From: Pseudorhodobacter sp. PARRP1
GTDB lineage: Bacteria > Pseudomonadota > Alphaproteobacteria > Rhodobacterales > Rhodobacteraceae
DNA: 64,000 bases
Reading direction: 5' to 3'
Assembly: GCA_002256245.1 (NCBI GenBank)
Contig: NKIU01000010.1
Location: forward strand, 1-64,000
Shown: positions 26,140 through 35,760 of the stretch, piece by piece
How the letters are laid out: every line of letters begins with the position of its first letter
Numbering within the stretch: position 1 is the stretch's first letter
The notes under the pieces: generated by a model
Told to the model about the DNA's origin: nothing
The model's input: only the letters and a program-made list of their open reading frames with translations
Databases searched by the model: none
Program-made: the position numbers and the translations under genes

Positions 26140-27492
26140 CTACTGGCCACCCGCCCGCAAAGTCGCCCCCAAACCCGTCATCAACCCCTCAAAAATCGGG
26201 AAAGAGGTGACGATGGGCGAGGCATCATCAACCGAAACCGGGGCCTTCGCGGCCATCCCCAACACAAGGAAAGACATCGCAATCCGGTGGTCGATATGGG
26301 TGGCACAGGTCGCCCCCCCCGGCACGCCCCCCGCGCCCATCCCGTGGACGATGAGGGTATCCTCATCCTCCTCAATCTTCACCCCGCAAGCCTCAAGCCC
26401 CCGCGCCATCGCATCGATCCGGTCCGATTCCTTGACCCGCAACTCCTTGACGCCCCGCATCACCGTCTTACCGGTCGAACAAGCCGCCACCACGGACAGG
26501 ATCGGATACTCATCAATCATCGACGGCGCACGTTCGGGCGGCACCTCGATGCCCTTCATATTGTCACTGAACCGCACGCGCAGGTCCGCCACCGGCTCGC
26601 CACCCTCGGTGCGCGGGTTCTGAAACTCGATATCAGCGCCCATCTCGACCAAGGTCAGATACAACCCGTTCCGCGTCAGGTTCTGCGAAACACCCGGCAC
26701 GAAGATGTCCGACCCCTCCACCACCAGCGCCGCACAGACCGGAAACGCCGCAGAGGACGGATCGCGCGGCACGGCCACTGTCTGAGGCCGCAACTCCGGC
26801 TGCCCGGTCAAGGTGATGACATTACCCTCGTTGGTCTTTTCCACCACCAACTGCGCGCCAAAACCCAGCAGCATCCGCTCGGAATGATCGCGCGTCGGTT
26901 CCCGTTCAATCACCACCGTCTGCCCCGGCGCGTTCAGCCCCGCGAGCAGAATAGCCGATTTCACCTGCGCCGACGCCACCGGCAAAGCATACCGAACCGG
27001 AACCGGATTGGCCGCCCCCACCACCGTCATCGGCAACCGCCCGCCCTTGCGCCCGTAGGCCTGCGCGCCGAACAAGCTGAGCGGGTCCGTCACCCGCCCC
27101 ATCGGCCGCTTGCGCAAGCTGGCATCGCCGGTAAACGTCACCGTCATCGGCGTCGTCGCCATCGTCCCCATGATCAGGCGCACCCCGGTGCCCGAGTTGC
27201 CGCAGTCAATCACGTCGGCAGGTTCCTGAAAGCCGCCAACGCCCACCCCATGCACCGACCAAGCCCCCGGCCCGTGCTGCAAGACCGTCGCGCCAAACGC
27301 CCGCATCGCCTTCGCAGTATCCAGCACGTCCTGCCCTTCCAACAACCCGGTGATCTTGGTCTCACCCACCGCCATCGCGCCGAAAATCAGCGCGCGGTGG
27401 CTGATGGATTTATCCCCCGGAACAGAAGCCGTGCCTTTCAGCGGCCCGGATTTAACGGCGGTCATCGGTTGAGCGGTGGCATGGGCGGACAT
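26140..27492 (-). CDS. aroA: 3-phosphoshikimate 1-carboxyvinyltransferase (EPSP synthase)
   Basis: 450 residues from the ATG at 27492 (GGAGAGT upstream); a longer frame adds an unlikely leader. Transfers enolpyruvate from PEP to shikimate-3-phosphate in aromatic amino acid synthesis. Shows [14 protein letters not shown] near residue 24, the [11 protein letters not shown] active-site loop, and [15 protein letters not shown] in the C-terminal half. The size and motif variants match class II enzymes of alphaproteobacteria. In relatives aroA usually abuts cmk; here two orphan genes intervene. Confidence 0.95.
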   Translation of the reverse strand: MSAHATAQPMTAVKSGPLKGTASVPGDKSISHRALIFGAMAVGETKITGLLEGQDVLDTAKAMRAFGATVLQHGPGAWSVHGVGVGGFQEPADVIDCGNSGTGVRLIMGTMATTPMTVTFTGDASLRKRPMGRVTDPLSLFGAQAYGRKGGRLPMTVVGAANPVPVRYALPVASAQVKSAILLAGLNAPGQTVVIEREPTRDHSERMLLGFGAQLVVEKTNEGNVITLTGQPELRPQTVAVPRDPSSAAFPVCAALVVEGSDIFVPGVSQNLTRNGLYLTLVEMGADIEFQNPRTEGGEPVADLRVRFSDNMKGIEVPPERAPSMIDEYPILSVVAACSTGKTVMRGVKELRVKESDRIDAMARGLEACGVKIEEDEDTLIVHGMGAGGVPGGATCATHIDHRIAMSFLVLGMAAKAPVSVDDASPIVTSFPIFEGLMTGLGATLRAGGQ

Positions 27493-27650
27493 CGGCACTC
27501 TCCTGCGCGGAATTTGCGCGTTTGATAGCGCAAGCAAGCGCCCGGGTCCACGGTTGACCTGAACGGTGCTGCGCGCTTGGCCCCCATCGAGGGGGCCGCG
27601 CCCGCTGCTGCCGCAGGATAGCATGGAAATCAGGCGCAGGCTGCGTCGTT

Positions 27651-27766
27651 GAAGCCTCCGGCGGGGATATTTAAGAACAGATGAAATGGCCTCGGTGATG
27701 ATGCATGTGGGGCTTTCACGCGCCGCCCTACTTCACCTGTTCTTAAATATCCCCGCCGGAGGCTTC
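27651..27766. repeat. Perfect 30-bp inverted repeat (gene-end element, two head-on copies)
   Basis: The 30 bases at 27651-27680 are exactly complementary, in inverted order, to 27737-27766, with a 56-base spacer. Each arm contains CTCCGGCGGGGATATTT followed by AAGAACAG and then ATGAA-like sequence, the form of a gene-end repeat frequent in Rhodobacteraceae. It lies between trmB (ends 27777, minus) and aroA (starts 27492, minus). As RNA it could fold into a long hairpin ending trmB transcription. Confidence 0.85.
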
Positions 27767-27776
27767 GCCGCTTGCC

Positions 27777-28463
27777 CTAAGCTTGCCGCTGGAAGGTCAG
27801 GTAATGCGGCGGGCGGCCTTCGCGCAGGGCCTTCTGCTCGTAGCGCGTGGACAGCCAGTCGGCCCACGGCTGATCGCCCTGATCAAGCAGGGTGAAGCCA
27901 GCCTGCGGCACTTCTTCCAGCGTTTGGCGCACGTAATCGGGGATGTCGGTTGCGACGCGGAATTCAGCGCCGGGTTTCAGCACCCGTGCAAGGCCTGCGA
28001 GGTAATCTGGCGTGACGAACCGACGCCGATGATGGCGGGCTTTGGGCCAAGGGTCGGGGTAGTTCAGAAAGGCTTTGTCGATGCTGGCCGCGGGCAGCAC
28101 ATCGAACAGATCACGCACATCGCCCGGATGGATGGCAAGGTTTTCCACCCCCGCCGCGCGGATCTTGCCCAACAACATGGCGATACCGTTCACGAAAGGC
28201 TCGCAGCCGATGATGCCGATTTCGGGATAGGTTGCCGCCATATGCACCAGATGCTCGCCCCCGCCGAAGCCGATTTCCAGCCACAGGGGTTTGCCCGCGA
28301 AGCGCGTCAGATCAATTGGCGTGCGGTCTGGGTTTTCCTCCCGGATCACGCCCGGCAAACTCAGCCGGCCGAGGTCTTCTTCCAGATAGGTCTTCTGGCT
28401 GGCGCGCAGGGTTTTGCCATGCACGCGGCCGTAAAAATTGCGGCGCTCTACTGGATCATACAT
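27777..28463 (-). CDS. trmB: tRNA (guanine-N7-)-methyltransferase
   Basis: 228 residues from the ATG at 28463. Methylates G46 of tRNA using SAM. The SAM-binding motif LEIGFGGGEHLVHMA, and the tRNA-methyltransferase signature LNYPDPWPKARHHRRR, are clear. Lies 52 bases after queF. Together with metK upstream it forms a SAM-producing / SAM-using neighbourhood. Confidence 0.95.
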   Translation of the reverse strand: MYDPVERRNFYGRVHGKTLRASQKTYLEEDLGRLSLPGVIREENPDRTPIDLTRFAGKPLWLEIGFGGGEHLVHMAATYPEIGIIGCEPFVNGIAMLLGKIRAAGVENLAIHPGDVRDLFDVLPAASIDKAFLNYPDPWPKARHHRRRFVTPDYLAGLARVLKPGAEFRVATDIPDYVRQTLEEVPQAGFTLLDQGDQPWADWLSTRYEQKALREGRPPHYLTFQRQA

Positions 28464-28515
28464 GGGCTGCCCTCGGTGTTTCTGTGGGGCCTCTAGCCTT
28501 GCTTTGGGGCTTGCG

Positions 28516-28980
28516 TCAACCCCGGCCCCGATAGGGTGCCACACCCTGATCGGGCAGCCACACGCCATCGGGCGGCGCAGCAGTCTGCCAGAACACATCT
28601 ATCGGGATGCCACCGCGCGGGAACCAATAGGCCCCGATCCGCAGCCAGACCGGACCCAGCAGGGCCACCAGTTTCTTGCCGATGTCCAGAGTGCAATCCT
28701 CGTGGAACGCACCATGGTTGCGGAAGCTGCCGAGGTAAAGCTTCAGCGATTTGCTCTCCACCAGCCAATCGCGCGGCACGTAGTCGATGACGATATGGGC
28801 GAAATCGGGCTGGCCGGTCATTGGGCACAGCGAAGTGAACTCGGGCGCGGTGAAGCGCACGCAATAAAGCGTCCCCGCGTGGCCTGCGGGCACTTTTTCC
28901 AGCACCGCCTGATCGGGGCTTGCGGGCAAAGCGCTGGCGGCACCCAGTTGCGTCAGCCCGGACACATCGGTTTGTGTCAT
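28516..28980 (-). CDS. queF: NADPH-dependent 7-cyano-7-deazaguanine reductase
   Basis: 154 residues, the short (YkvM-type) form. Reduces preQ0 to preQ1 in queuosine synthesis. Catalytic Cys52 in [11 protein letters not shown], Asp59, and the [20 protein letters not shown] motif are present. AGGAGG lies 4 bases before the ATG. It follows a metK-end hairpin; no preQ1 riboswitch was seen in the 110-base gap. Confidence 0.94.
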   Translation of the reverse strand: MTQTDVSGLTQLGAASALPASPDQAVLEKVPAGHAGTLYCVRFTAPEFTSLCPMTGQPDFAHIVIDYVPRDWLVESKSLKLYLGSFRNHGAFHEDCTLDIGKKLVALLGPVWLRIGAYWFPRGGIPIDVFWQTAAPPDGVWLPDQGVAPYRGRG

Positions 28981-28995
28981 CGCATCCTCCTGACG

Positions 28996-29021
28996 AAAAC
29001 GGCGGCACGCGAGCGCCGCCG
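28996..29021 (-). terminator. Hairpin after metK
   Basis: On the minus strand CGGCGGC (29021-29015) pairs with GCCGCCG (29006-29000), followed by TTTTCGTC. It lies about 70 bases after the metK stop and just before the queF ribosome site. It probably attenuates or ends metK transcription. Confidence 0.6.
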
Positions 29022-29090
29022 TATCATTGTTCCGTGGCAACGCGGCCGAGAGGCGGCTCGATGCCGCCCAAGGCCGCCCCCCGTTTCAGG

Positions 29091-30257
<1,167 letters not shown>

Positions 30258-30263
30258 GGGGAA

Positions 30264-30311
30264 GTGCTCCGTTGGGTTATCGCCGCACGCCAGGAAGCCG
30301 TTGTGCGGGTT
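30264..30311 (-). ncRNA. SAM/SAH riboswitch in the metK leader
   Basis: On the minus strand the leader contains CGCACAACGGCTTCCTGGCG, then TGCGGCGATAACCCAACGGAGCA, ending 6 bases before the metK ATG. This matches the SAM/SAH class: the conserved CAACGGCTTCCTGGCGTG core, a P1 stem (CCGCAC with GTGCGG) and the 3' GGAGCA that forms the pseudoknot and doubles as the Shine-Dalgarno. The class is known almost only upstream of metK in Rhodobacterales. Ligand binding would hide the ribosome site when SAM is plentiful. Confidence 0.9.
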
Positions 30312-30347
30312 TTATCCACATGCCTTAGACTCAACCCCACCGAAAGG

Positions 30348-31811
30348 TCAAGGCAAGCTGCGTTTGCGCAAGCGCAACAGTGCCAGCGCGAGTCCGGCCA
30401 GCAACACCAGCAGCGGCCACTCGCCAAAGCGGGCGTAGGGGGTGATTGGCAGGGCAGCGGGCAGCGCGGCATCCAGAGAGTTGGCGGTTGCAAACGGCAG
30501 GCTGGCGGTGATGCGCCCGCGCGCATCGTAAACCGCCGTCACCCCGGTATTGGCCACGCGCACCAAGGGCAGACCCTGTTCTATGGCGCGCAGGCGGGCT
30601 TGGGCTGCGTGCTGGAATGGCCCGGTCCAATGGCCGAACCACGCGTCATTGGTGATTTGCAGCAGCCAACCCGCGCGCTCGGTGCCGCGCAGGTCTTGCG
30701 GGAACACCGCCTCATAACAGATCAGCGGCAGCGCGCGGCCCAGTTTCGGACCAAAATCCAGCAATTGCGGCCCCGGCCCCGCCATATAGCCATTGCCCAT
30801 CTGCGACGCGAAGGCCGAGATATTGGCCCATTGAAACAGCGCATCGCCGAAGGGGATGTATTCTCCAAACGGCACAAGATGGTGCTTGTCATAGCTGGCC
30901 CCCGTCATGCCATCGGGTTCGATCACCGCAAGCGTGTTCCAGGCCTTGTCGCCCTCCACACGCTGCATCCCGATGGCCACGGGCGCGCCATTGCCCGCGC
31001 TGGCGATCATGCCGCCGATCTCGGGGTGACGGTCGAGAAGATAGGGCAGCGCGGTTTCGGGCCAGATCACCAGATCGGGCGTCGGCTTGGCTGCGGTCAA
31101 GTCAAGCAAACGGTCAAAGAACTGCTGCGCCAAGGCAGGGTCCCATTTCGCCTGCTGTTCCGCATTGGGCTGCACCAGCCGCAGCGTCACATCCCGGTCC
31201 GCAGGCATCGGCTGCGCCAAAGTCCAGGCGCCAAACCCCCAAGCCGCAGCAAGCACGGCAATCGCCACGGCCACCGATACACGTTCCCGCAGCGCCAACC
31301 CCGCCGCCAGCAGCGCGGTCAGCAGCGACAAACCGTTCGGCCCGATGAACGCCGCCAGTTGCGCCACCGGTGTGTCGATCCAGATATGGCCAATCAGCGC
31401 CCAAGGGAAACCCGTCAACACATAGCCGCGCAGCAGATCAGACGCCGCCAGCGCCACCGCGAATCCCACAGCCGCGTTACGGCTAAAGCGGCTCAGCCAC
31501 CCGGCCCCCGCCCAGAACAGCGCCATGCCAAACGCCATCAGCACAAGCGCAAACGGCGCCATCCAGCCATCGCGCGCCACATCCACCATGAACGGCTGCA
31601 CAATCCAGTTCAACGCCGCGCCGAAATAGCCCGCCCCCGCAAACCACGCCAGCCAAACCGGCGCGCCGCTGCGCCCGATCCAGCCGCACAGCGCGGCCAG
31701 TGCCGGCAACGCCAGATACCATGCCCCCAGCGGTGCCTGCCCGCAGGCCACCACCACACCCAGACCGGCAGCGAGCGCTGCGGCGCGCCAACCCGGCCAG
31801 CCCCAGCGCAT
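30348..31811 (-). CDS. lnt: Apolipoprotein N-acyltransferase
   Basis: 487 residues. Adds the third acyl chain to the N-terminal Cys of lipoproteins at the inner membrane. The first ~200 residues hold about seven helices; the rest is a nitrilase-like periplasmic domain. The catalytic triad is visible: Glu252 (IWPETALPY), Lys309 (YDKHHLVPFGEY), Cys365 (LICYEAVFP). One base separates it from the corC stop. Confidence 0.95.
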   Translation of the reverse strand: MRWGWPGWRAAALAAGLGVVVACGQAPLGAWYLALPALAALCGWIGRSGAPVWLAWFAGAGYFGAALNWIVQPFMVDVARDGWMAPFALVLMAFGMALFWAGAGWLSRFSRNAAVGFAVALAASDLLRGYVLTGFPWALIGHIWIDTPVAQLAAFIGPNGLSLLTALLAAGLALRERVSVAVAIAVLAAAWGFGAWTLAQPMPADRDVTLRLVQPNAEQQAKWDPALAQQFFDRLLDLTAAKPTPDLVIWPETALPYLLDRHPEIGGMIASAGNGAPVAIGMQRVEGDKAWNTLAVIEPDGMTGASYDKHHLVPFGEYIPFGDALFQWANISAFASQMGNGYMAGPGPQLLDFGPKLGRALPLICYEAVFPQDLRGTERAGWLLQITNDAWFGHWTGPFQHAAQARLRAIEQGLPLVRVANTGVTAVYDARGRITASLPFATANSLDAALPAALPITPYARFGEWPLLVLLAGLALALLRLRKRSLP

Positions 31812-31812
31812 T

Positions 31813-32715
31813 CTAGGCCCCGGCCTCGGTCGCGGCAGGGGTCACAGCCCCCGGCAAACGCACCCGCAAGCGCTTGATCCGGCGCGGATCAGCGTCGAGC
31901 ACCTCAAACTCTGCCCCCGATTCATGACGCACGATCTCGCCCCGCACCGGCACCCGGCCCGTGCGCAAAAACACCAGCCCGCCCAAGGTGTCGATATCCT
32001 CGTCATCCTCGCCATTGCGCAGGGTCAGGCCAATCGCCGCCTCGAAATCATCCAACGACACGGTGGATTGCGCCACGAACACGCCCGGAGATTCCTCTTG
32101 CCACAAAGCGCCTTCGACCTCGTCATGCTCGTCCTCGATCTCACCGATCACGGTTTCAATCAGGTCTTCGATGGTCACAAGCCCATCAACGCCGCCGTAT
32201 TCATCAATCACCAGCGCCATATGCACCCGGTCGCGCTGCATCTTCTGCAACAGCGTGCCAGCAGGCATCGACGGCGGCGCGAACAGCACCGGACGCAGCA
32301 ACTTCTTCAGCGAAAACCGCCCCGAGGCCCCAAAGCCGTGCTGCAACGCCAGATCCTTCAACAGCACCAAGCCCTGCGGGTGATCGAGCGTGCCCTTATA
32401 CACCGGCAACCGGCTGAACCCATGCTGACGAAACGCTTCAACAAGATCATCCTTGCCGATGTCCAGCGGCACCGCGGCAATCTCAACCTTCGGAATGGCA
32501 ACATCATCCACCCGCAAGCGCCGCAGGTTGCTCAGGCCCAGCCCGCCACCCTGCGCGGGGCTCAGCGCCGCAGCTTCAGCGTCGCCTTCGCTGCTGTCAG
32601 ACGCGTTGAAGGCCGACAACAGCCGCCCAAAGAATCCACGTGGCGAGGCCTCGGCCTCATCGGCATCCTCGCGCGCCTTTGGCGCTGCGGATAACCCGTC
32701 GTTGCTACTGCCCAT
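31813..32715 (-). CDS. corC: CBS-domain protein, CorC/HlyC (TlyC) family
   Basis: 300 residues from the ATG at 32715. Acidic N-terminal ~60 residues, a tandem CBS pair (about 65-190), then a CorC_HlyC domain with DEDIDTLGGLVFLRTGRVPVRGE. Cytoplasmic, without the DUF21 membrane domain, as in CorC. The family is linked to Mg/Co efflux; the gene's constant place beside lnt and ybeY suggests an envelope role. Substrate is not proven by sequence. Confidence 0.88.
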   Translation of the reverse strand: MGSSNDGLSAAPKAREDADEAEASPRGFFGRLLSAFNASDSSEGDAEAAALSPAQGGGLGLSNLRRLRVDDVAIPKVEIAAVPLDIGKDDLVEAFRQHGFSRLPVYKGTLDHPQGLVLLKDLALQHGFGASGRFSLKKLLRPVLFAPPSMPAGTLLQKMQRDRVHMALVIDEYGGVDGLVTIEDLIETVIGEIEDEHDEVEGALWQEESPGVFVAQSTVSLDDFEAAIGLTLRNGEDDEDIDTLGGLVFLRTGRVPVRGEIVRHESGAEFEVLDADPRRIKRLRVRLPGAVTPAATEAGA

Positions 32716-32755
32716 TGGTCCTTGTTCCAAAACGCCCCCGCAGAGGCAGACGCCG

Positions 32756-33256
32756 TCAGTATGGGTCAGAAAGCCCAAGACGCGCAAGTATCCGCACCTC
32801 GGCGGCTTCCATCAGATCACCGTCGGCTGCGCGAATGTGATCATACCCCAGCAGATGCAACAGCCCATGCACCACCAGATGGCTGACATGATCGGCCATC
32901 GGTTTGCCCGCCTCAGCCGCCTCGGCAGCACAGGTGTCATAAGAAATCGCAATATCACCAAGGGATTCGGGATCATCAGCATCGCCCGGCTCGGGAAGAT
33001 CGGGCACCTCACCCTCCGCCGCACCGCGCTCCTCAGAGGGCCAGCTCAGCACATTGGTCGGCTTGGCCTTGCCCCGGAAATCACCGTTCAGCTCCAGTAT
33101 CCGCGCATCATCGCACCCCATCAGGCACAGGGTAAACCCGGCCTCGGCCAGCCCAAGCTCGGCAAACGCCGCGCGCACCGCAGCCGTGGCCAAAGCCTCC
33201 AGCCCAAAGGCCTCCCAACGCGGGTCTTCGATGACGATGTCAACAAGTGGTTCCAT
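32756..33256 (-). CDS. ybeY: Endoribonuclease YbeY (rRNA maturation factor)
   Basis: 166 residues. Zinc-dependent single-strand RNase for 16S 3'-end processing and ribosome quality control. The zinc triad His130, His134, His140 is in HGLLHLLGYDH; the conserved Arg61 follows LNGDF. 40 bases upstream of corC. Sits in the usual phoH-ybeY-corC-lnt order. Confidence 0.95.
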   Translation of the reverse strand: MEPLVDIVIEDPRWEAFGLEALATAAVRAAFAELGLAEAGFTLCLMGCDDARILELNGDFRGKAKPTNVLSWPSEERGAAEGEVPDLPEPGDADDPESLGDIAISYDTCAAEAAEAGKPMADHVSHLVVHGLLHLLGYDHIRAADGDLMEAAEVRILARLGLSDPY

Positions 33257-33329
33257 GCCGCCCCATAGCGCAAGGCCGATGCCGCCTCAAGCATTCACCT
33301 TGGTGGAAATACTCTGGGGGGCGCGAAGC

Positions 33330-33346
33330 GGGGGGCAACGCCCCCC
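33330..33346. terminator. G-run gene-end hairpin between phoH and ybeY
   Basis: GGGGGGC-AAC-GCCCCCC, perfect 7-base stem in the 172-base gap. The neighbouring TGGAAATACTCTGGGGG resembles the flank of the hairpin at 24641. It is probably a dispersed gene-end repeat acting as a weak terminator of phoH; there is no T-run. Confidence 0.5.
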
Positions 33347-33428
33347 ACCCGCGCGTAAGCGCTCAAGAAGACTTGCGCGGCACGCGCTCCGTTAGATCAC
33401 GTGCCGCAGCCTGTTCGATTTCGCCCGT

Positions 33429-34448
33429 TCAGCCCTGCGCCTCATCGCGCTCGTAGGCCTCGATCACACGCGCGACCAACGGATGCCGCACCACATCCTT
33501 CGAGGTGAAGTAGTTGAAGGTCACCCCCTTCACCCCCTTCAGAATACGCTCGGCATCCGCCAACCCCGAAGCGGTGCCACGCGGCAAATCGACTTGCGTG
33601 CGGTCGCCAGTGATCACCATGCGCGACCCCTCGCCCAACCGGGTCAGGAACATCTTCATCTGCATGGTGGTGGCGTTCTGCGCCTCATCCAGCACCACAA
33701 ACGCATTCGACAAGGTCCGGCCGCGCATGAAGGCCAACGGCGCAATCTCGATCCGCTTTTCCTCGGTCAGCTTTTGAATCTGCTTGGCAGGCAGGAAATC
33801 GTTCAGCGCGTCGTAAAGCGGCTGCATATAGGGGTCGATCTTTTCCTTCATGTCGCCGGGCAGAAAGCCCAAGCGCTCGCCCGCTTCAACCGCCGGACGC
33901 GACAGGATGATCTTTTCCACCGCACCCGAGATCAACATGGTCACACCCACCGCCACCGCAAGATAGGTTTTGCCGGTTCCCGCAGGGCCGATGCCAAAGC
34001 CCATCTCATTGGCGAACAGGTTCTTCACATATTCCTTCTGCGCCTCGGTCCGCGGCTCGATCGGCTTTTTGCGGGTGCGCAACTCAATACCGCCGCCGCC
34101 GTGGAACATCTCGATCTGTTCCGAACCTTCCAGCTTGGTATCCGGCATCGGCCGTCCCATCCGCATCGCACCGTCAATATCGCCGGCCTCAATGCCACGC
34201 CCAGCCTCCAGCCGTGCGTAAAGCGAGCGCAACACCGCCCCCGCCTGTTCCCGCGCGGCCTTGTCGCCGATCACGGACAAGCGGTTGCCCCGCCGCAGCA
34301 CATGCACCCCCATCTGATGCTCGATCTGCGCCAGATTGCGGTCAAACTCGCCGCAAAGGCTGATCAAAAGCCGGTTATCGGGAAATTCGAGGACAGTCTC
34401 GACAATATCCTCGGAACGGGTCGGGGGCGTTAGCGCGCTGATGCCCAA
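33429..34448 (-). CDS. phoH: PhoH-family ATPase (YbeZ)
   Basis: 339 residues starting at TTG. The TTG is supported by AAGGAG 6 bases upstream and by no closer ATG. A small N-terminal KH-like region (about 1-90) is followed by a PhoH ATPase: Walker A GPAGTGKTYLA, ILSRPAVEAGERLGFLPGD, Walker B FVVLDEAQN. It is thought to work with YbeY in RNA handling. First of phoH-ybeY-corC-lnt. Confidence 0.92.
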   Translation of the reverse strand: MGISALTPPTRSEDIVETVLEFPDNRLLISLCGEFDRNLAQIEHQMGVHVLRRGNRLSVIGDKAAREQAGAVLRSLYARLEAGRGIEAGDIDGAMRMGRPMPDTKLEGSEQIEMFHGGGGIELRTRKKPIEPRTEAQKEYVKNLFANEMGFGIGPAGTGKTYLAVAVGVTMLISGAVEKIILSRPAVEAGERLGFLPGDMKEKIDPYMQPLYDALNDFLPAKQIQKLTEEKRIEIAPLAFMRGRTLSNAFVVLDEAQNATTMQMKMFLTRLGEGSRMVITGDRTQVDLPRGTASGLADAERILKGVKGVTFNYFTSKDVVRHPLVARVIEAYERDEAQG

Positions 34449-34582
34449 AGGGATCTCCTTGCGGTTCAGGTGACGTCTAGATGTAGTGTAGGCGCTCCGG
34501 ATACTCTGGCAAGAACAACCTGCATGGTCTTGATATCAAAGTGATGACAGCGACATCTTTGCGCAAGAACCGGGCAATAAAA

Positions 34583-34610
34583 AAAGACCACGGAGATCTC
34601 CGTGGTCTTT
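34583..34610 (-). terminator. Terminator after the OmpA-like/lipoprotein pair
   Basis: A 28-base perfect palindrome: AAAGACCACGGAG is complementary to the following half. On the minus strand it is followed by TTTTATTG. It lies 28 bases past the lipoprotein stop. Strong Rho-independent terminator. Confidence 0.92.
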
Positions 34611-34638
34611 GCATTGAATATCGCCTCTGCGGCAGGGA

Positions 34639-34998
34639 TCAGTTCCGGTGTCCGGGCACGTAATCGCGGATCGGCGCCGACGAGGTCTGGTAGTTGCCCA
34701 GAACCGTGCCCGGCGGATAGTGGTTGTTGCAGACCGGCAGGCCCGACACCGGATCATACCGGCGGCCCGAATAACCCTCGACGCCGTCGTCGATGATCCA
34801 GCCCTGACAGCCATCGGGATCATAGGCAATCGCCGCTTCACCCTCGATCAAGCCAGTGCTGTCACGACCTGAATCCCGTGCGGTTGCAATCACCGTATTC
34901 GGTCCCGCGGTGTAGGGCGTCAAGCCGCCCTCACAGGCGCTCAGGCTGATCGCGGCAAGTGCCAGAAGCGGGAAAACTGTAATTTTTGACATGTTCAT
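34639..34998 (-). CDS. Small lipoprotein sharing a domain with the adjacent OmpA-like protein
   Basis: 119 residues. Lipoprotein signal with lipobox LSAC, lipidated Cys22. The mature part (about 58-100) reads DPDGCQGW..DDGVEGY..R.DPVSGLPVC, closely matching residues 46-80 of the OmpA-like protein, with the same 26-residue spacing between the two cysteines (Cys64, Cys90). The ATG overlaps the ompA-like stop (TGATG), so they are co-translated. Probably anchored in the outer membrane; function unknown. Confidence 0.8.
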   Translation of the reverse strand: MNMSKITVFPLLALAAISLSACEGGLTPYTAGPNTVIATARDSGRDSTGLIEGEAAIAYDPDGCQGWIIDDGVEGYSGRRYDPVSGLPVCNNHYPPGTVLGNYQTSSAPIRDYVPGHRN

Positions 34999-35567
34999 CA
35001 CCACTTATAGCAGACGACTTCGACGCGGCGGTTTTGCTGCATCCCGGCGGCGGTTGCGTTGGTTGCGCGCGGCTGGCGTTCACCATAGCCGATCTCACGA
35101 TCCACCATGGCACCAACCGAGCGGGCAACCGCAGCGACCGAGGCCGCACGGCGCTGCGACAGGTTCATGTTGTATTCATCCGAAGCGCGACTGTCGGTGT
35201 GACCGTAAATCGCATAACCGAACGCACCGGCGTTCTGGAAGAAATCGGTCAGATAGCGCCGCCCGTAAGCCGTCAGCTTGGCGCTGTCGGTGGCAAACAG
35301 CGTGTCGGTGTTCTGCACCAGACAGGTGTTGCGCTTCAGGCAAACCGGCTTGCCGGTCTTGGGGTTCACGCGGTCCAGCATATAGCCTTCAACGCCGCCG
35401 TCTGCCCACCAGTGCATACAGCCGTCGTCATCAACCCAGACGCCCCATTCGATCTTGCCAGCGACTTGCGGCGCGGTCTGCGCCATCGCCCCACTTGCCA
35501 TCATCAGGCCAGCGGCCATCGCCGCGCCCCCGATTGCCATTCGCACTGCTCTGGAAAAACGCTCCAC
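34998..35567 (-). CDS. OmpA-family outer membrane protein with an N-terminal Cys-pair domain
   Basis: 189 residues. Signal peptide about 1-29 (GAMAQ). A short domain with Cys50 and Cys76 follows (DDDGCMHWWADGGVEGY..NPKTGKPVC). The C-terminal OmpA domain (about 85-185) has YGHTDSRASDEYNMNLSQRRAASVAAV, which binds peptidoglycan. There is no beta-barrel, so it is a soluble periplasmic or peptidoglycan-bound protein. Overlaps the downstream lipoprotein gene, with which it shares the Cys-pair domain. Confidence 0.88.
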   Translation of the reverse strand: MERFSRAVRMAIGGAAMAAGLMMASGAMAQTAPQVAGKIEWGVWVDDDGCMHWWADGGVEGYMLDRVNPKTGKPVCLKRNTCLVQNTDTLFATDSAKLTAYGRRYLTDFFQNAGAFGYAIYGHTDSRASDEYNMNLSQRRAASVAAVARSVGAMVDREIGYGERQPRATNATAAGMQQNRRVEVVCYKW

Positions 35568-35760
35568 TGTGGCAGCTCCCCTTCAACCATGTCGGAATTC
35601 ACATATTTATGATCGCAGGTTTGCCGAGGCCGACTTGTGAAGTAAAGCAAAATCTATGGGTTTATGGCTTTTTCAAGACTAATTGTTGCGTGTCCGTCTA
35701 TAATTTTGGCCAATCGAAGCCATTGCTGACGCAACGGAAACGATGAACACAGAACGCCAA

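Noticed and set aside
28981-29090. preQ1 riboswitch before queF
   Set aside because: Only a GC hairpin with T-run was found; no conserved preQ1 core.
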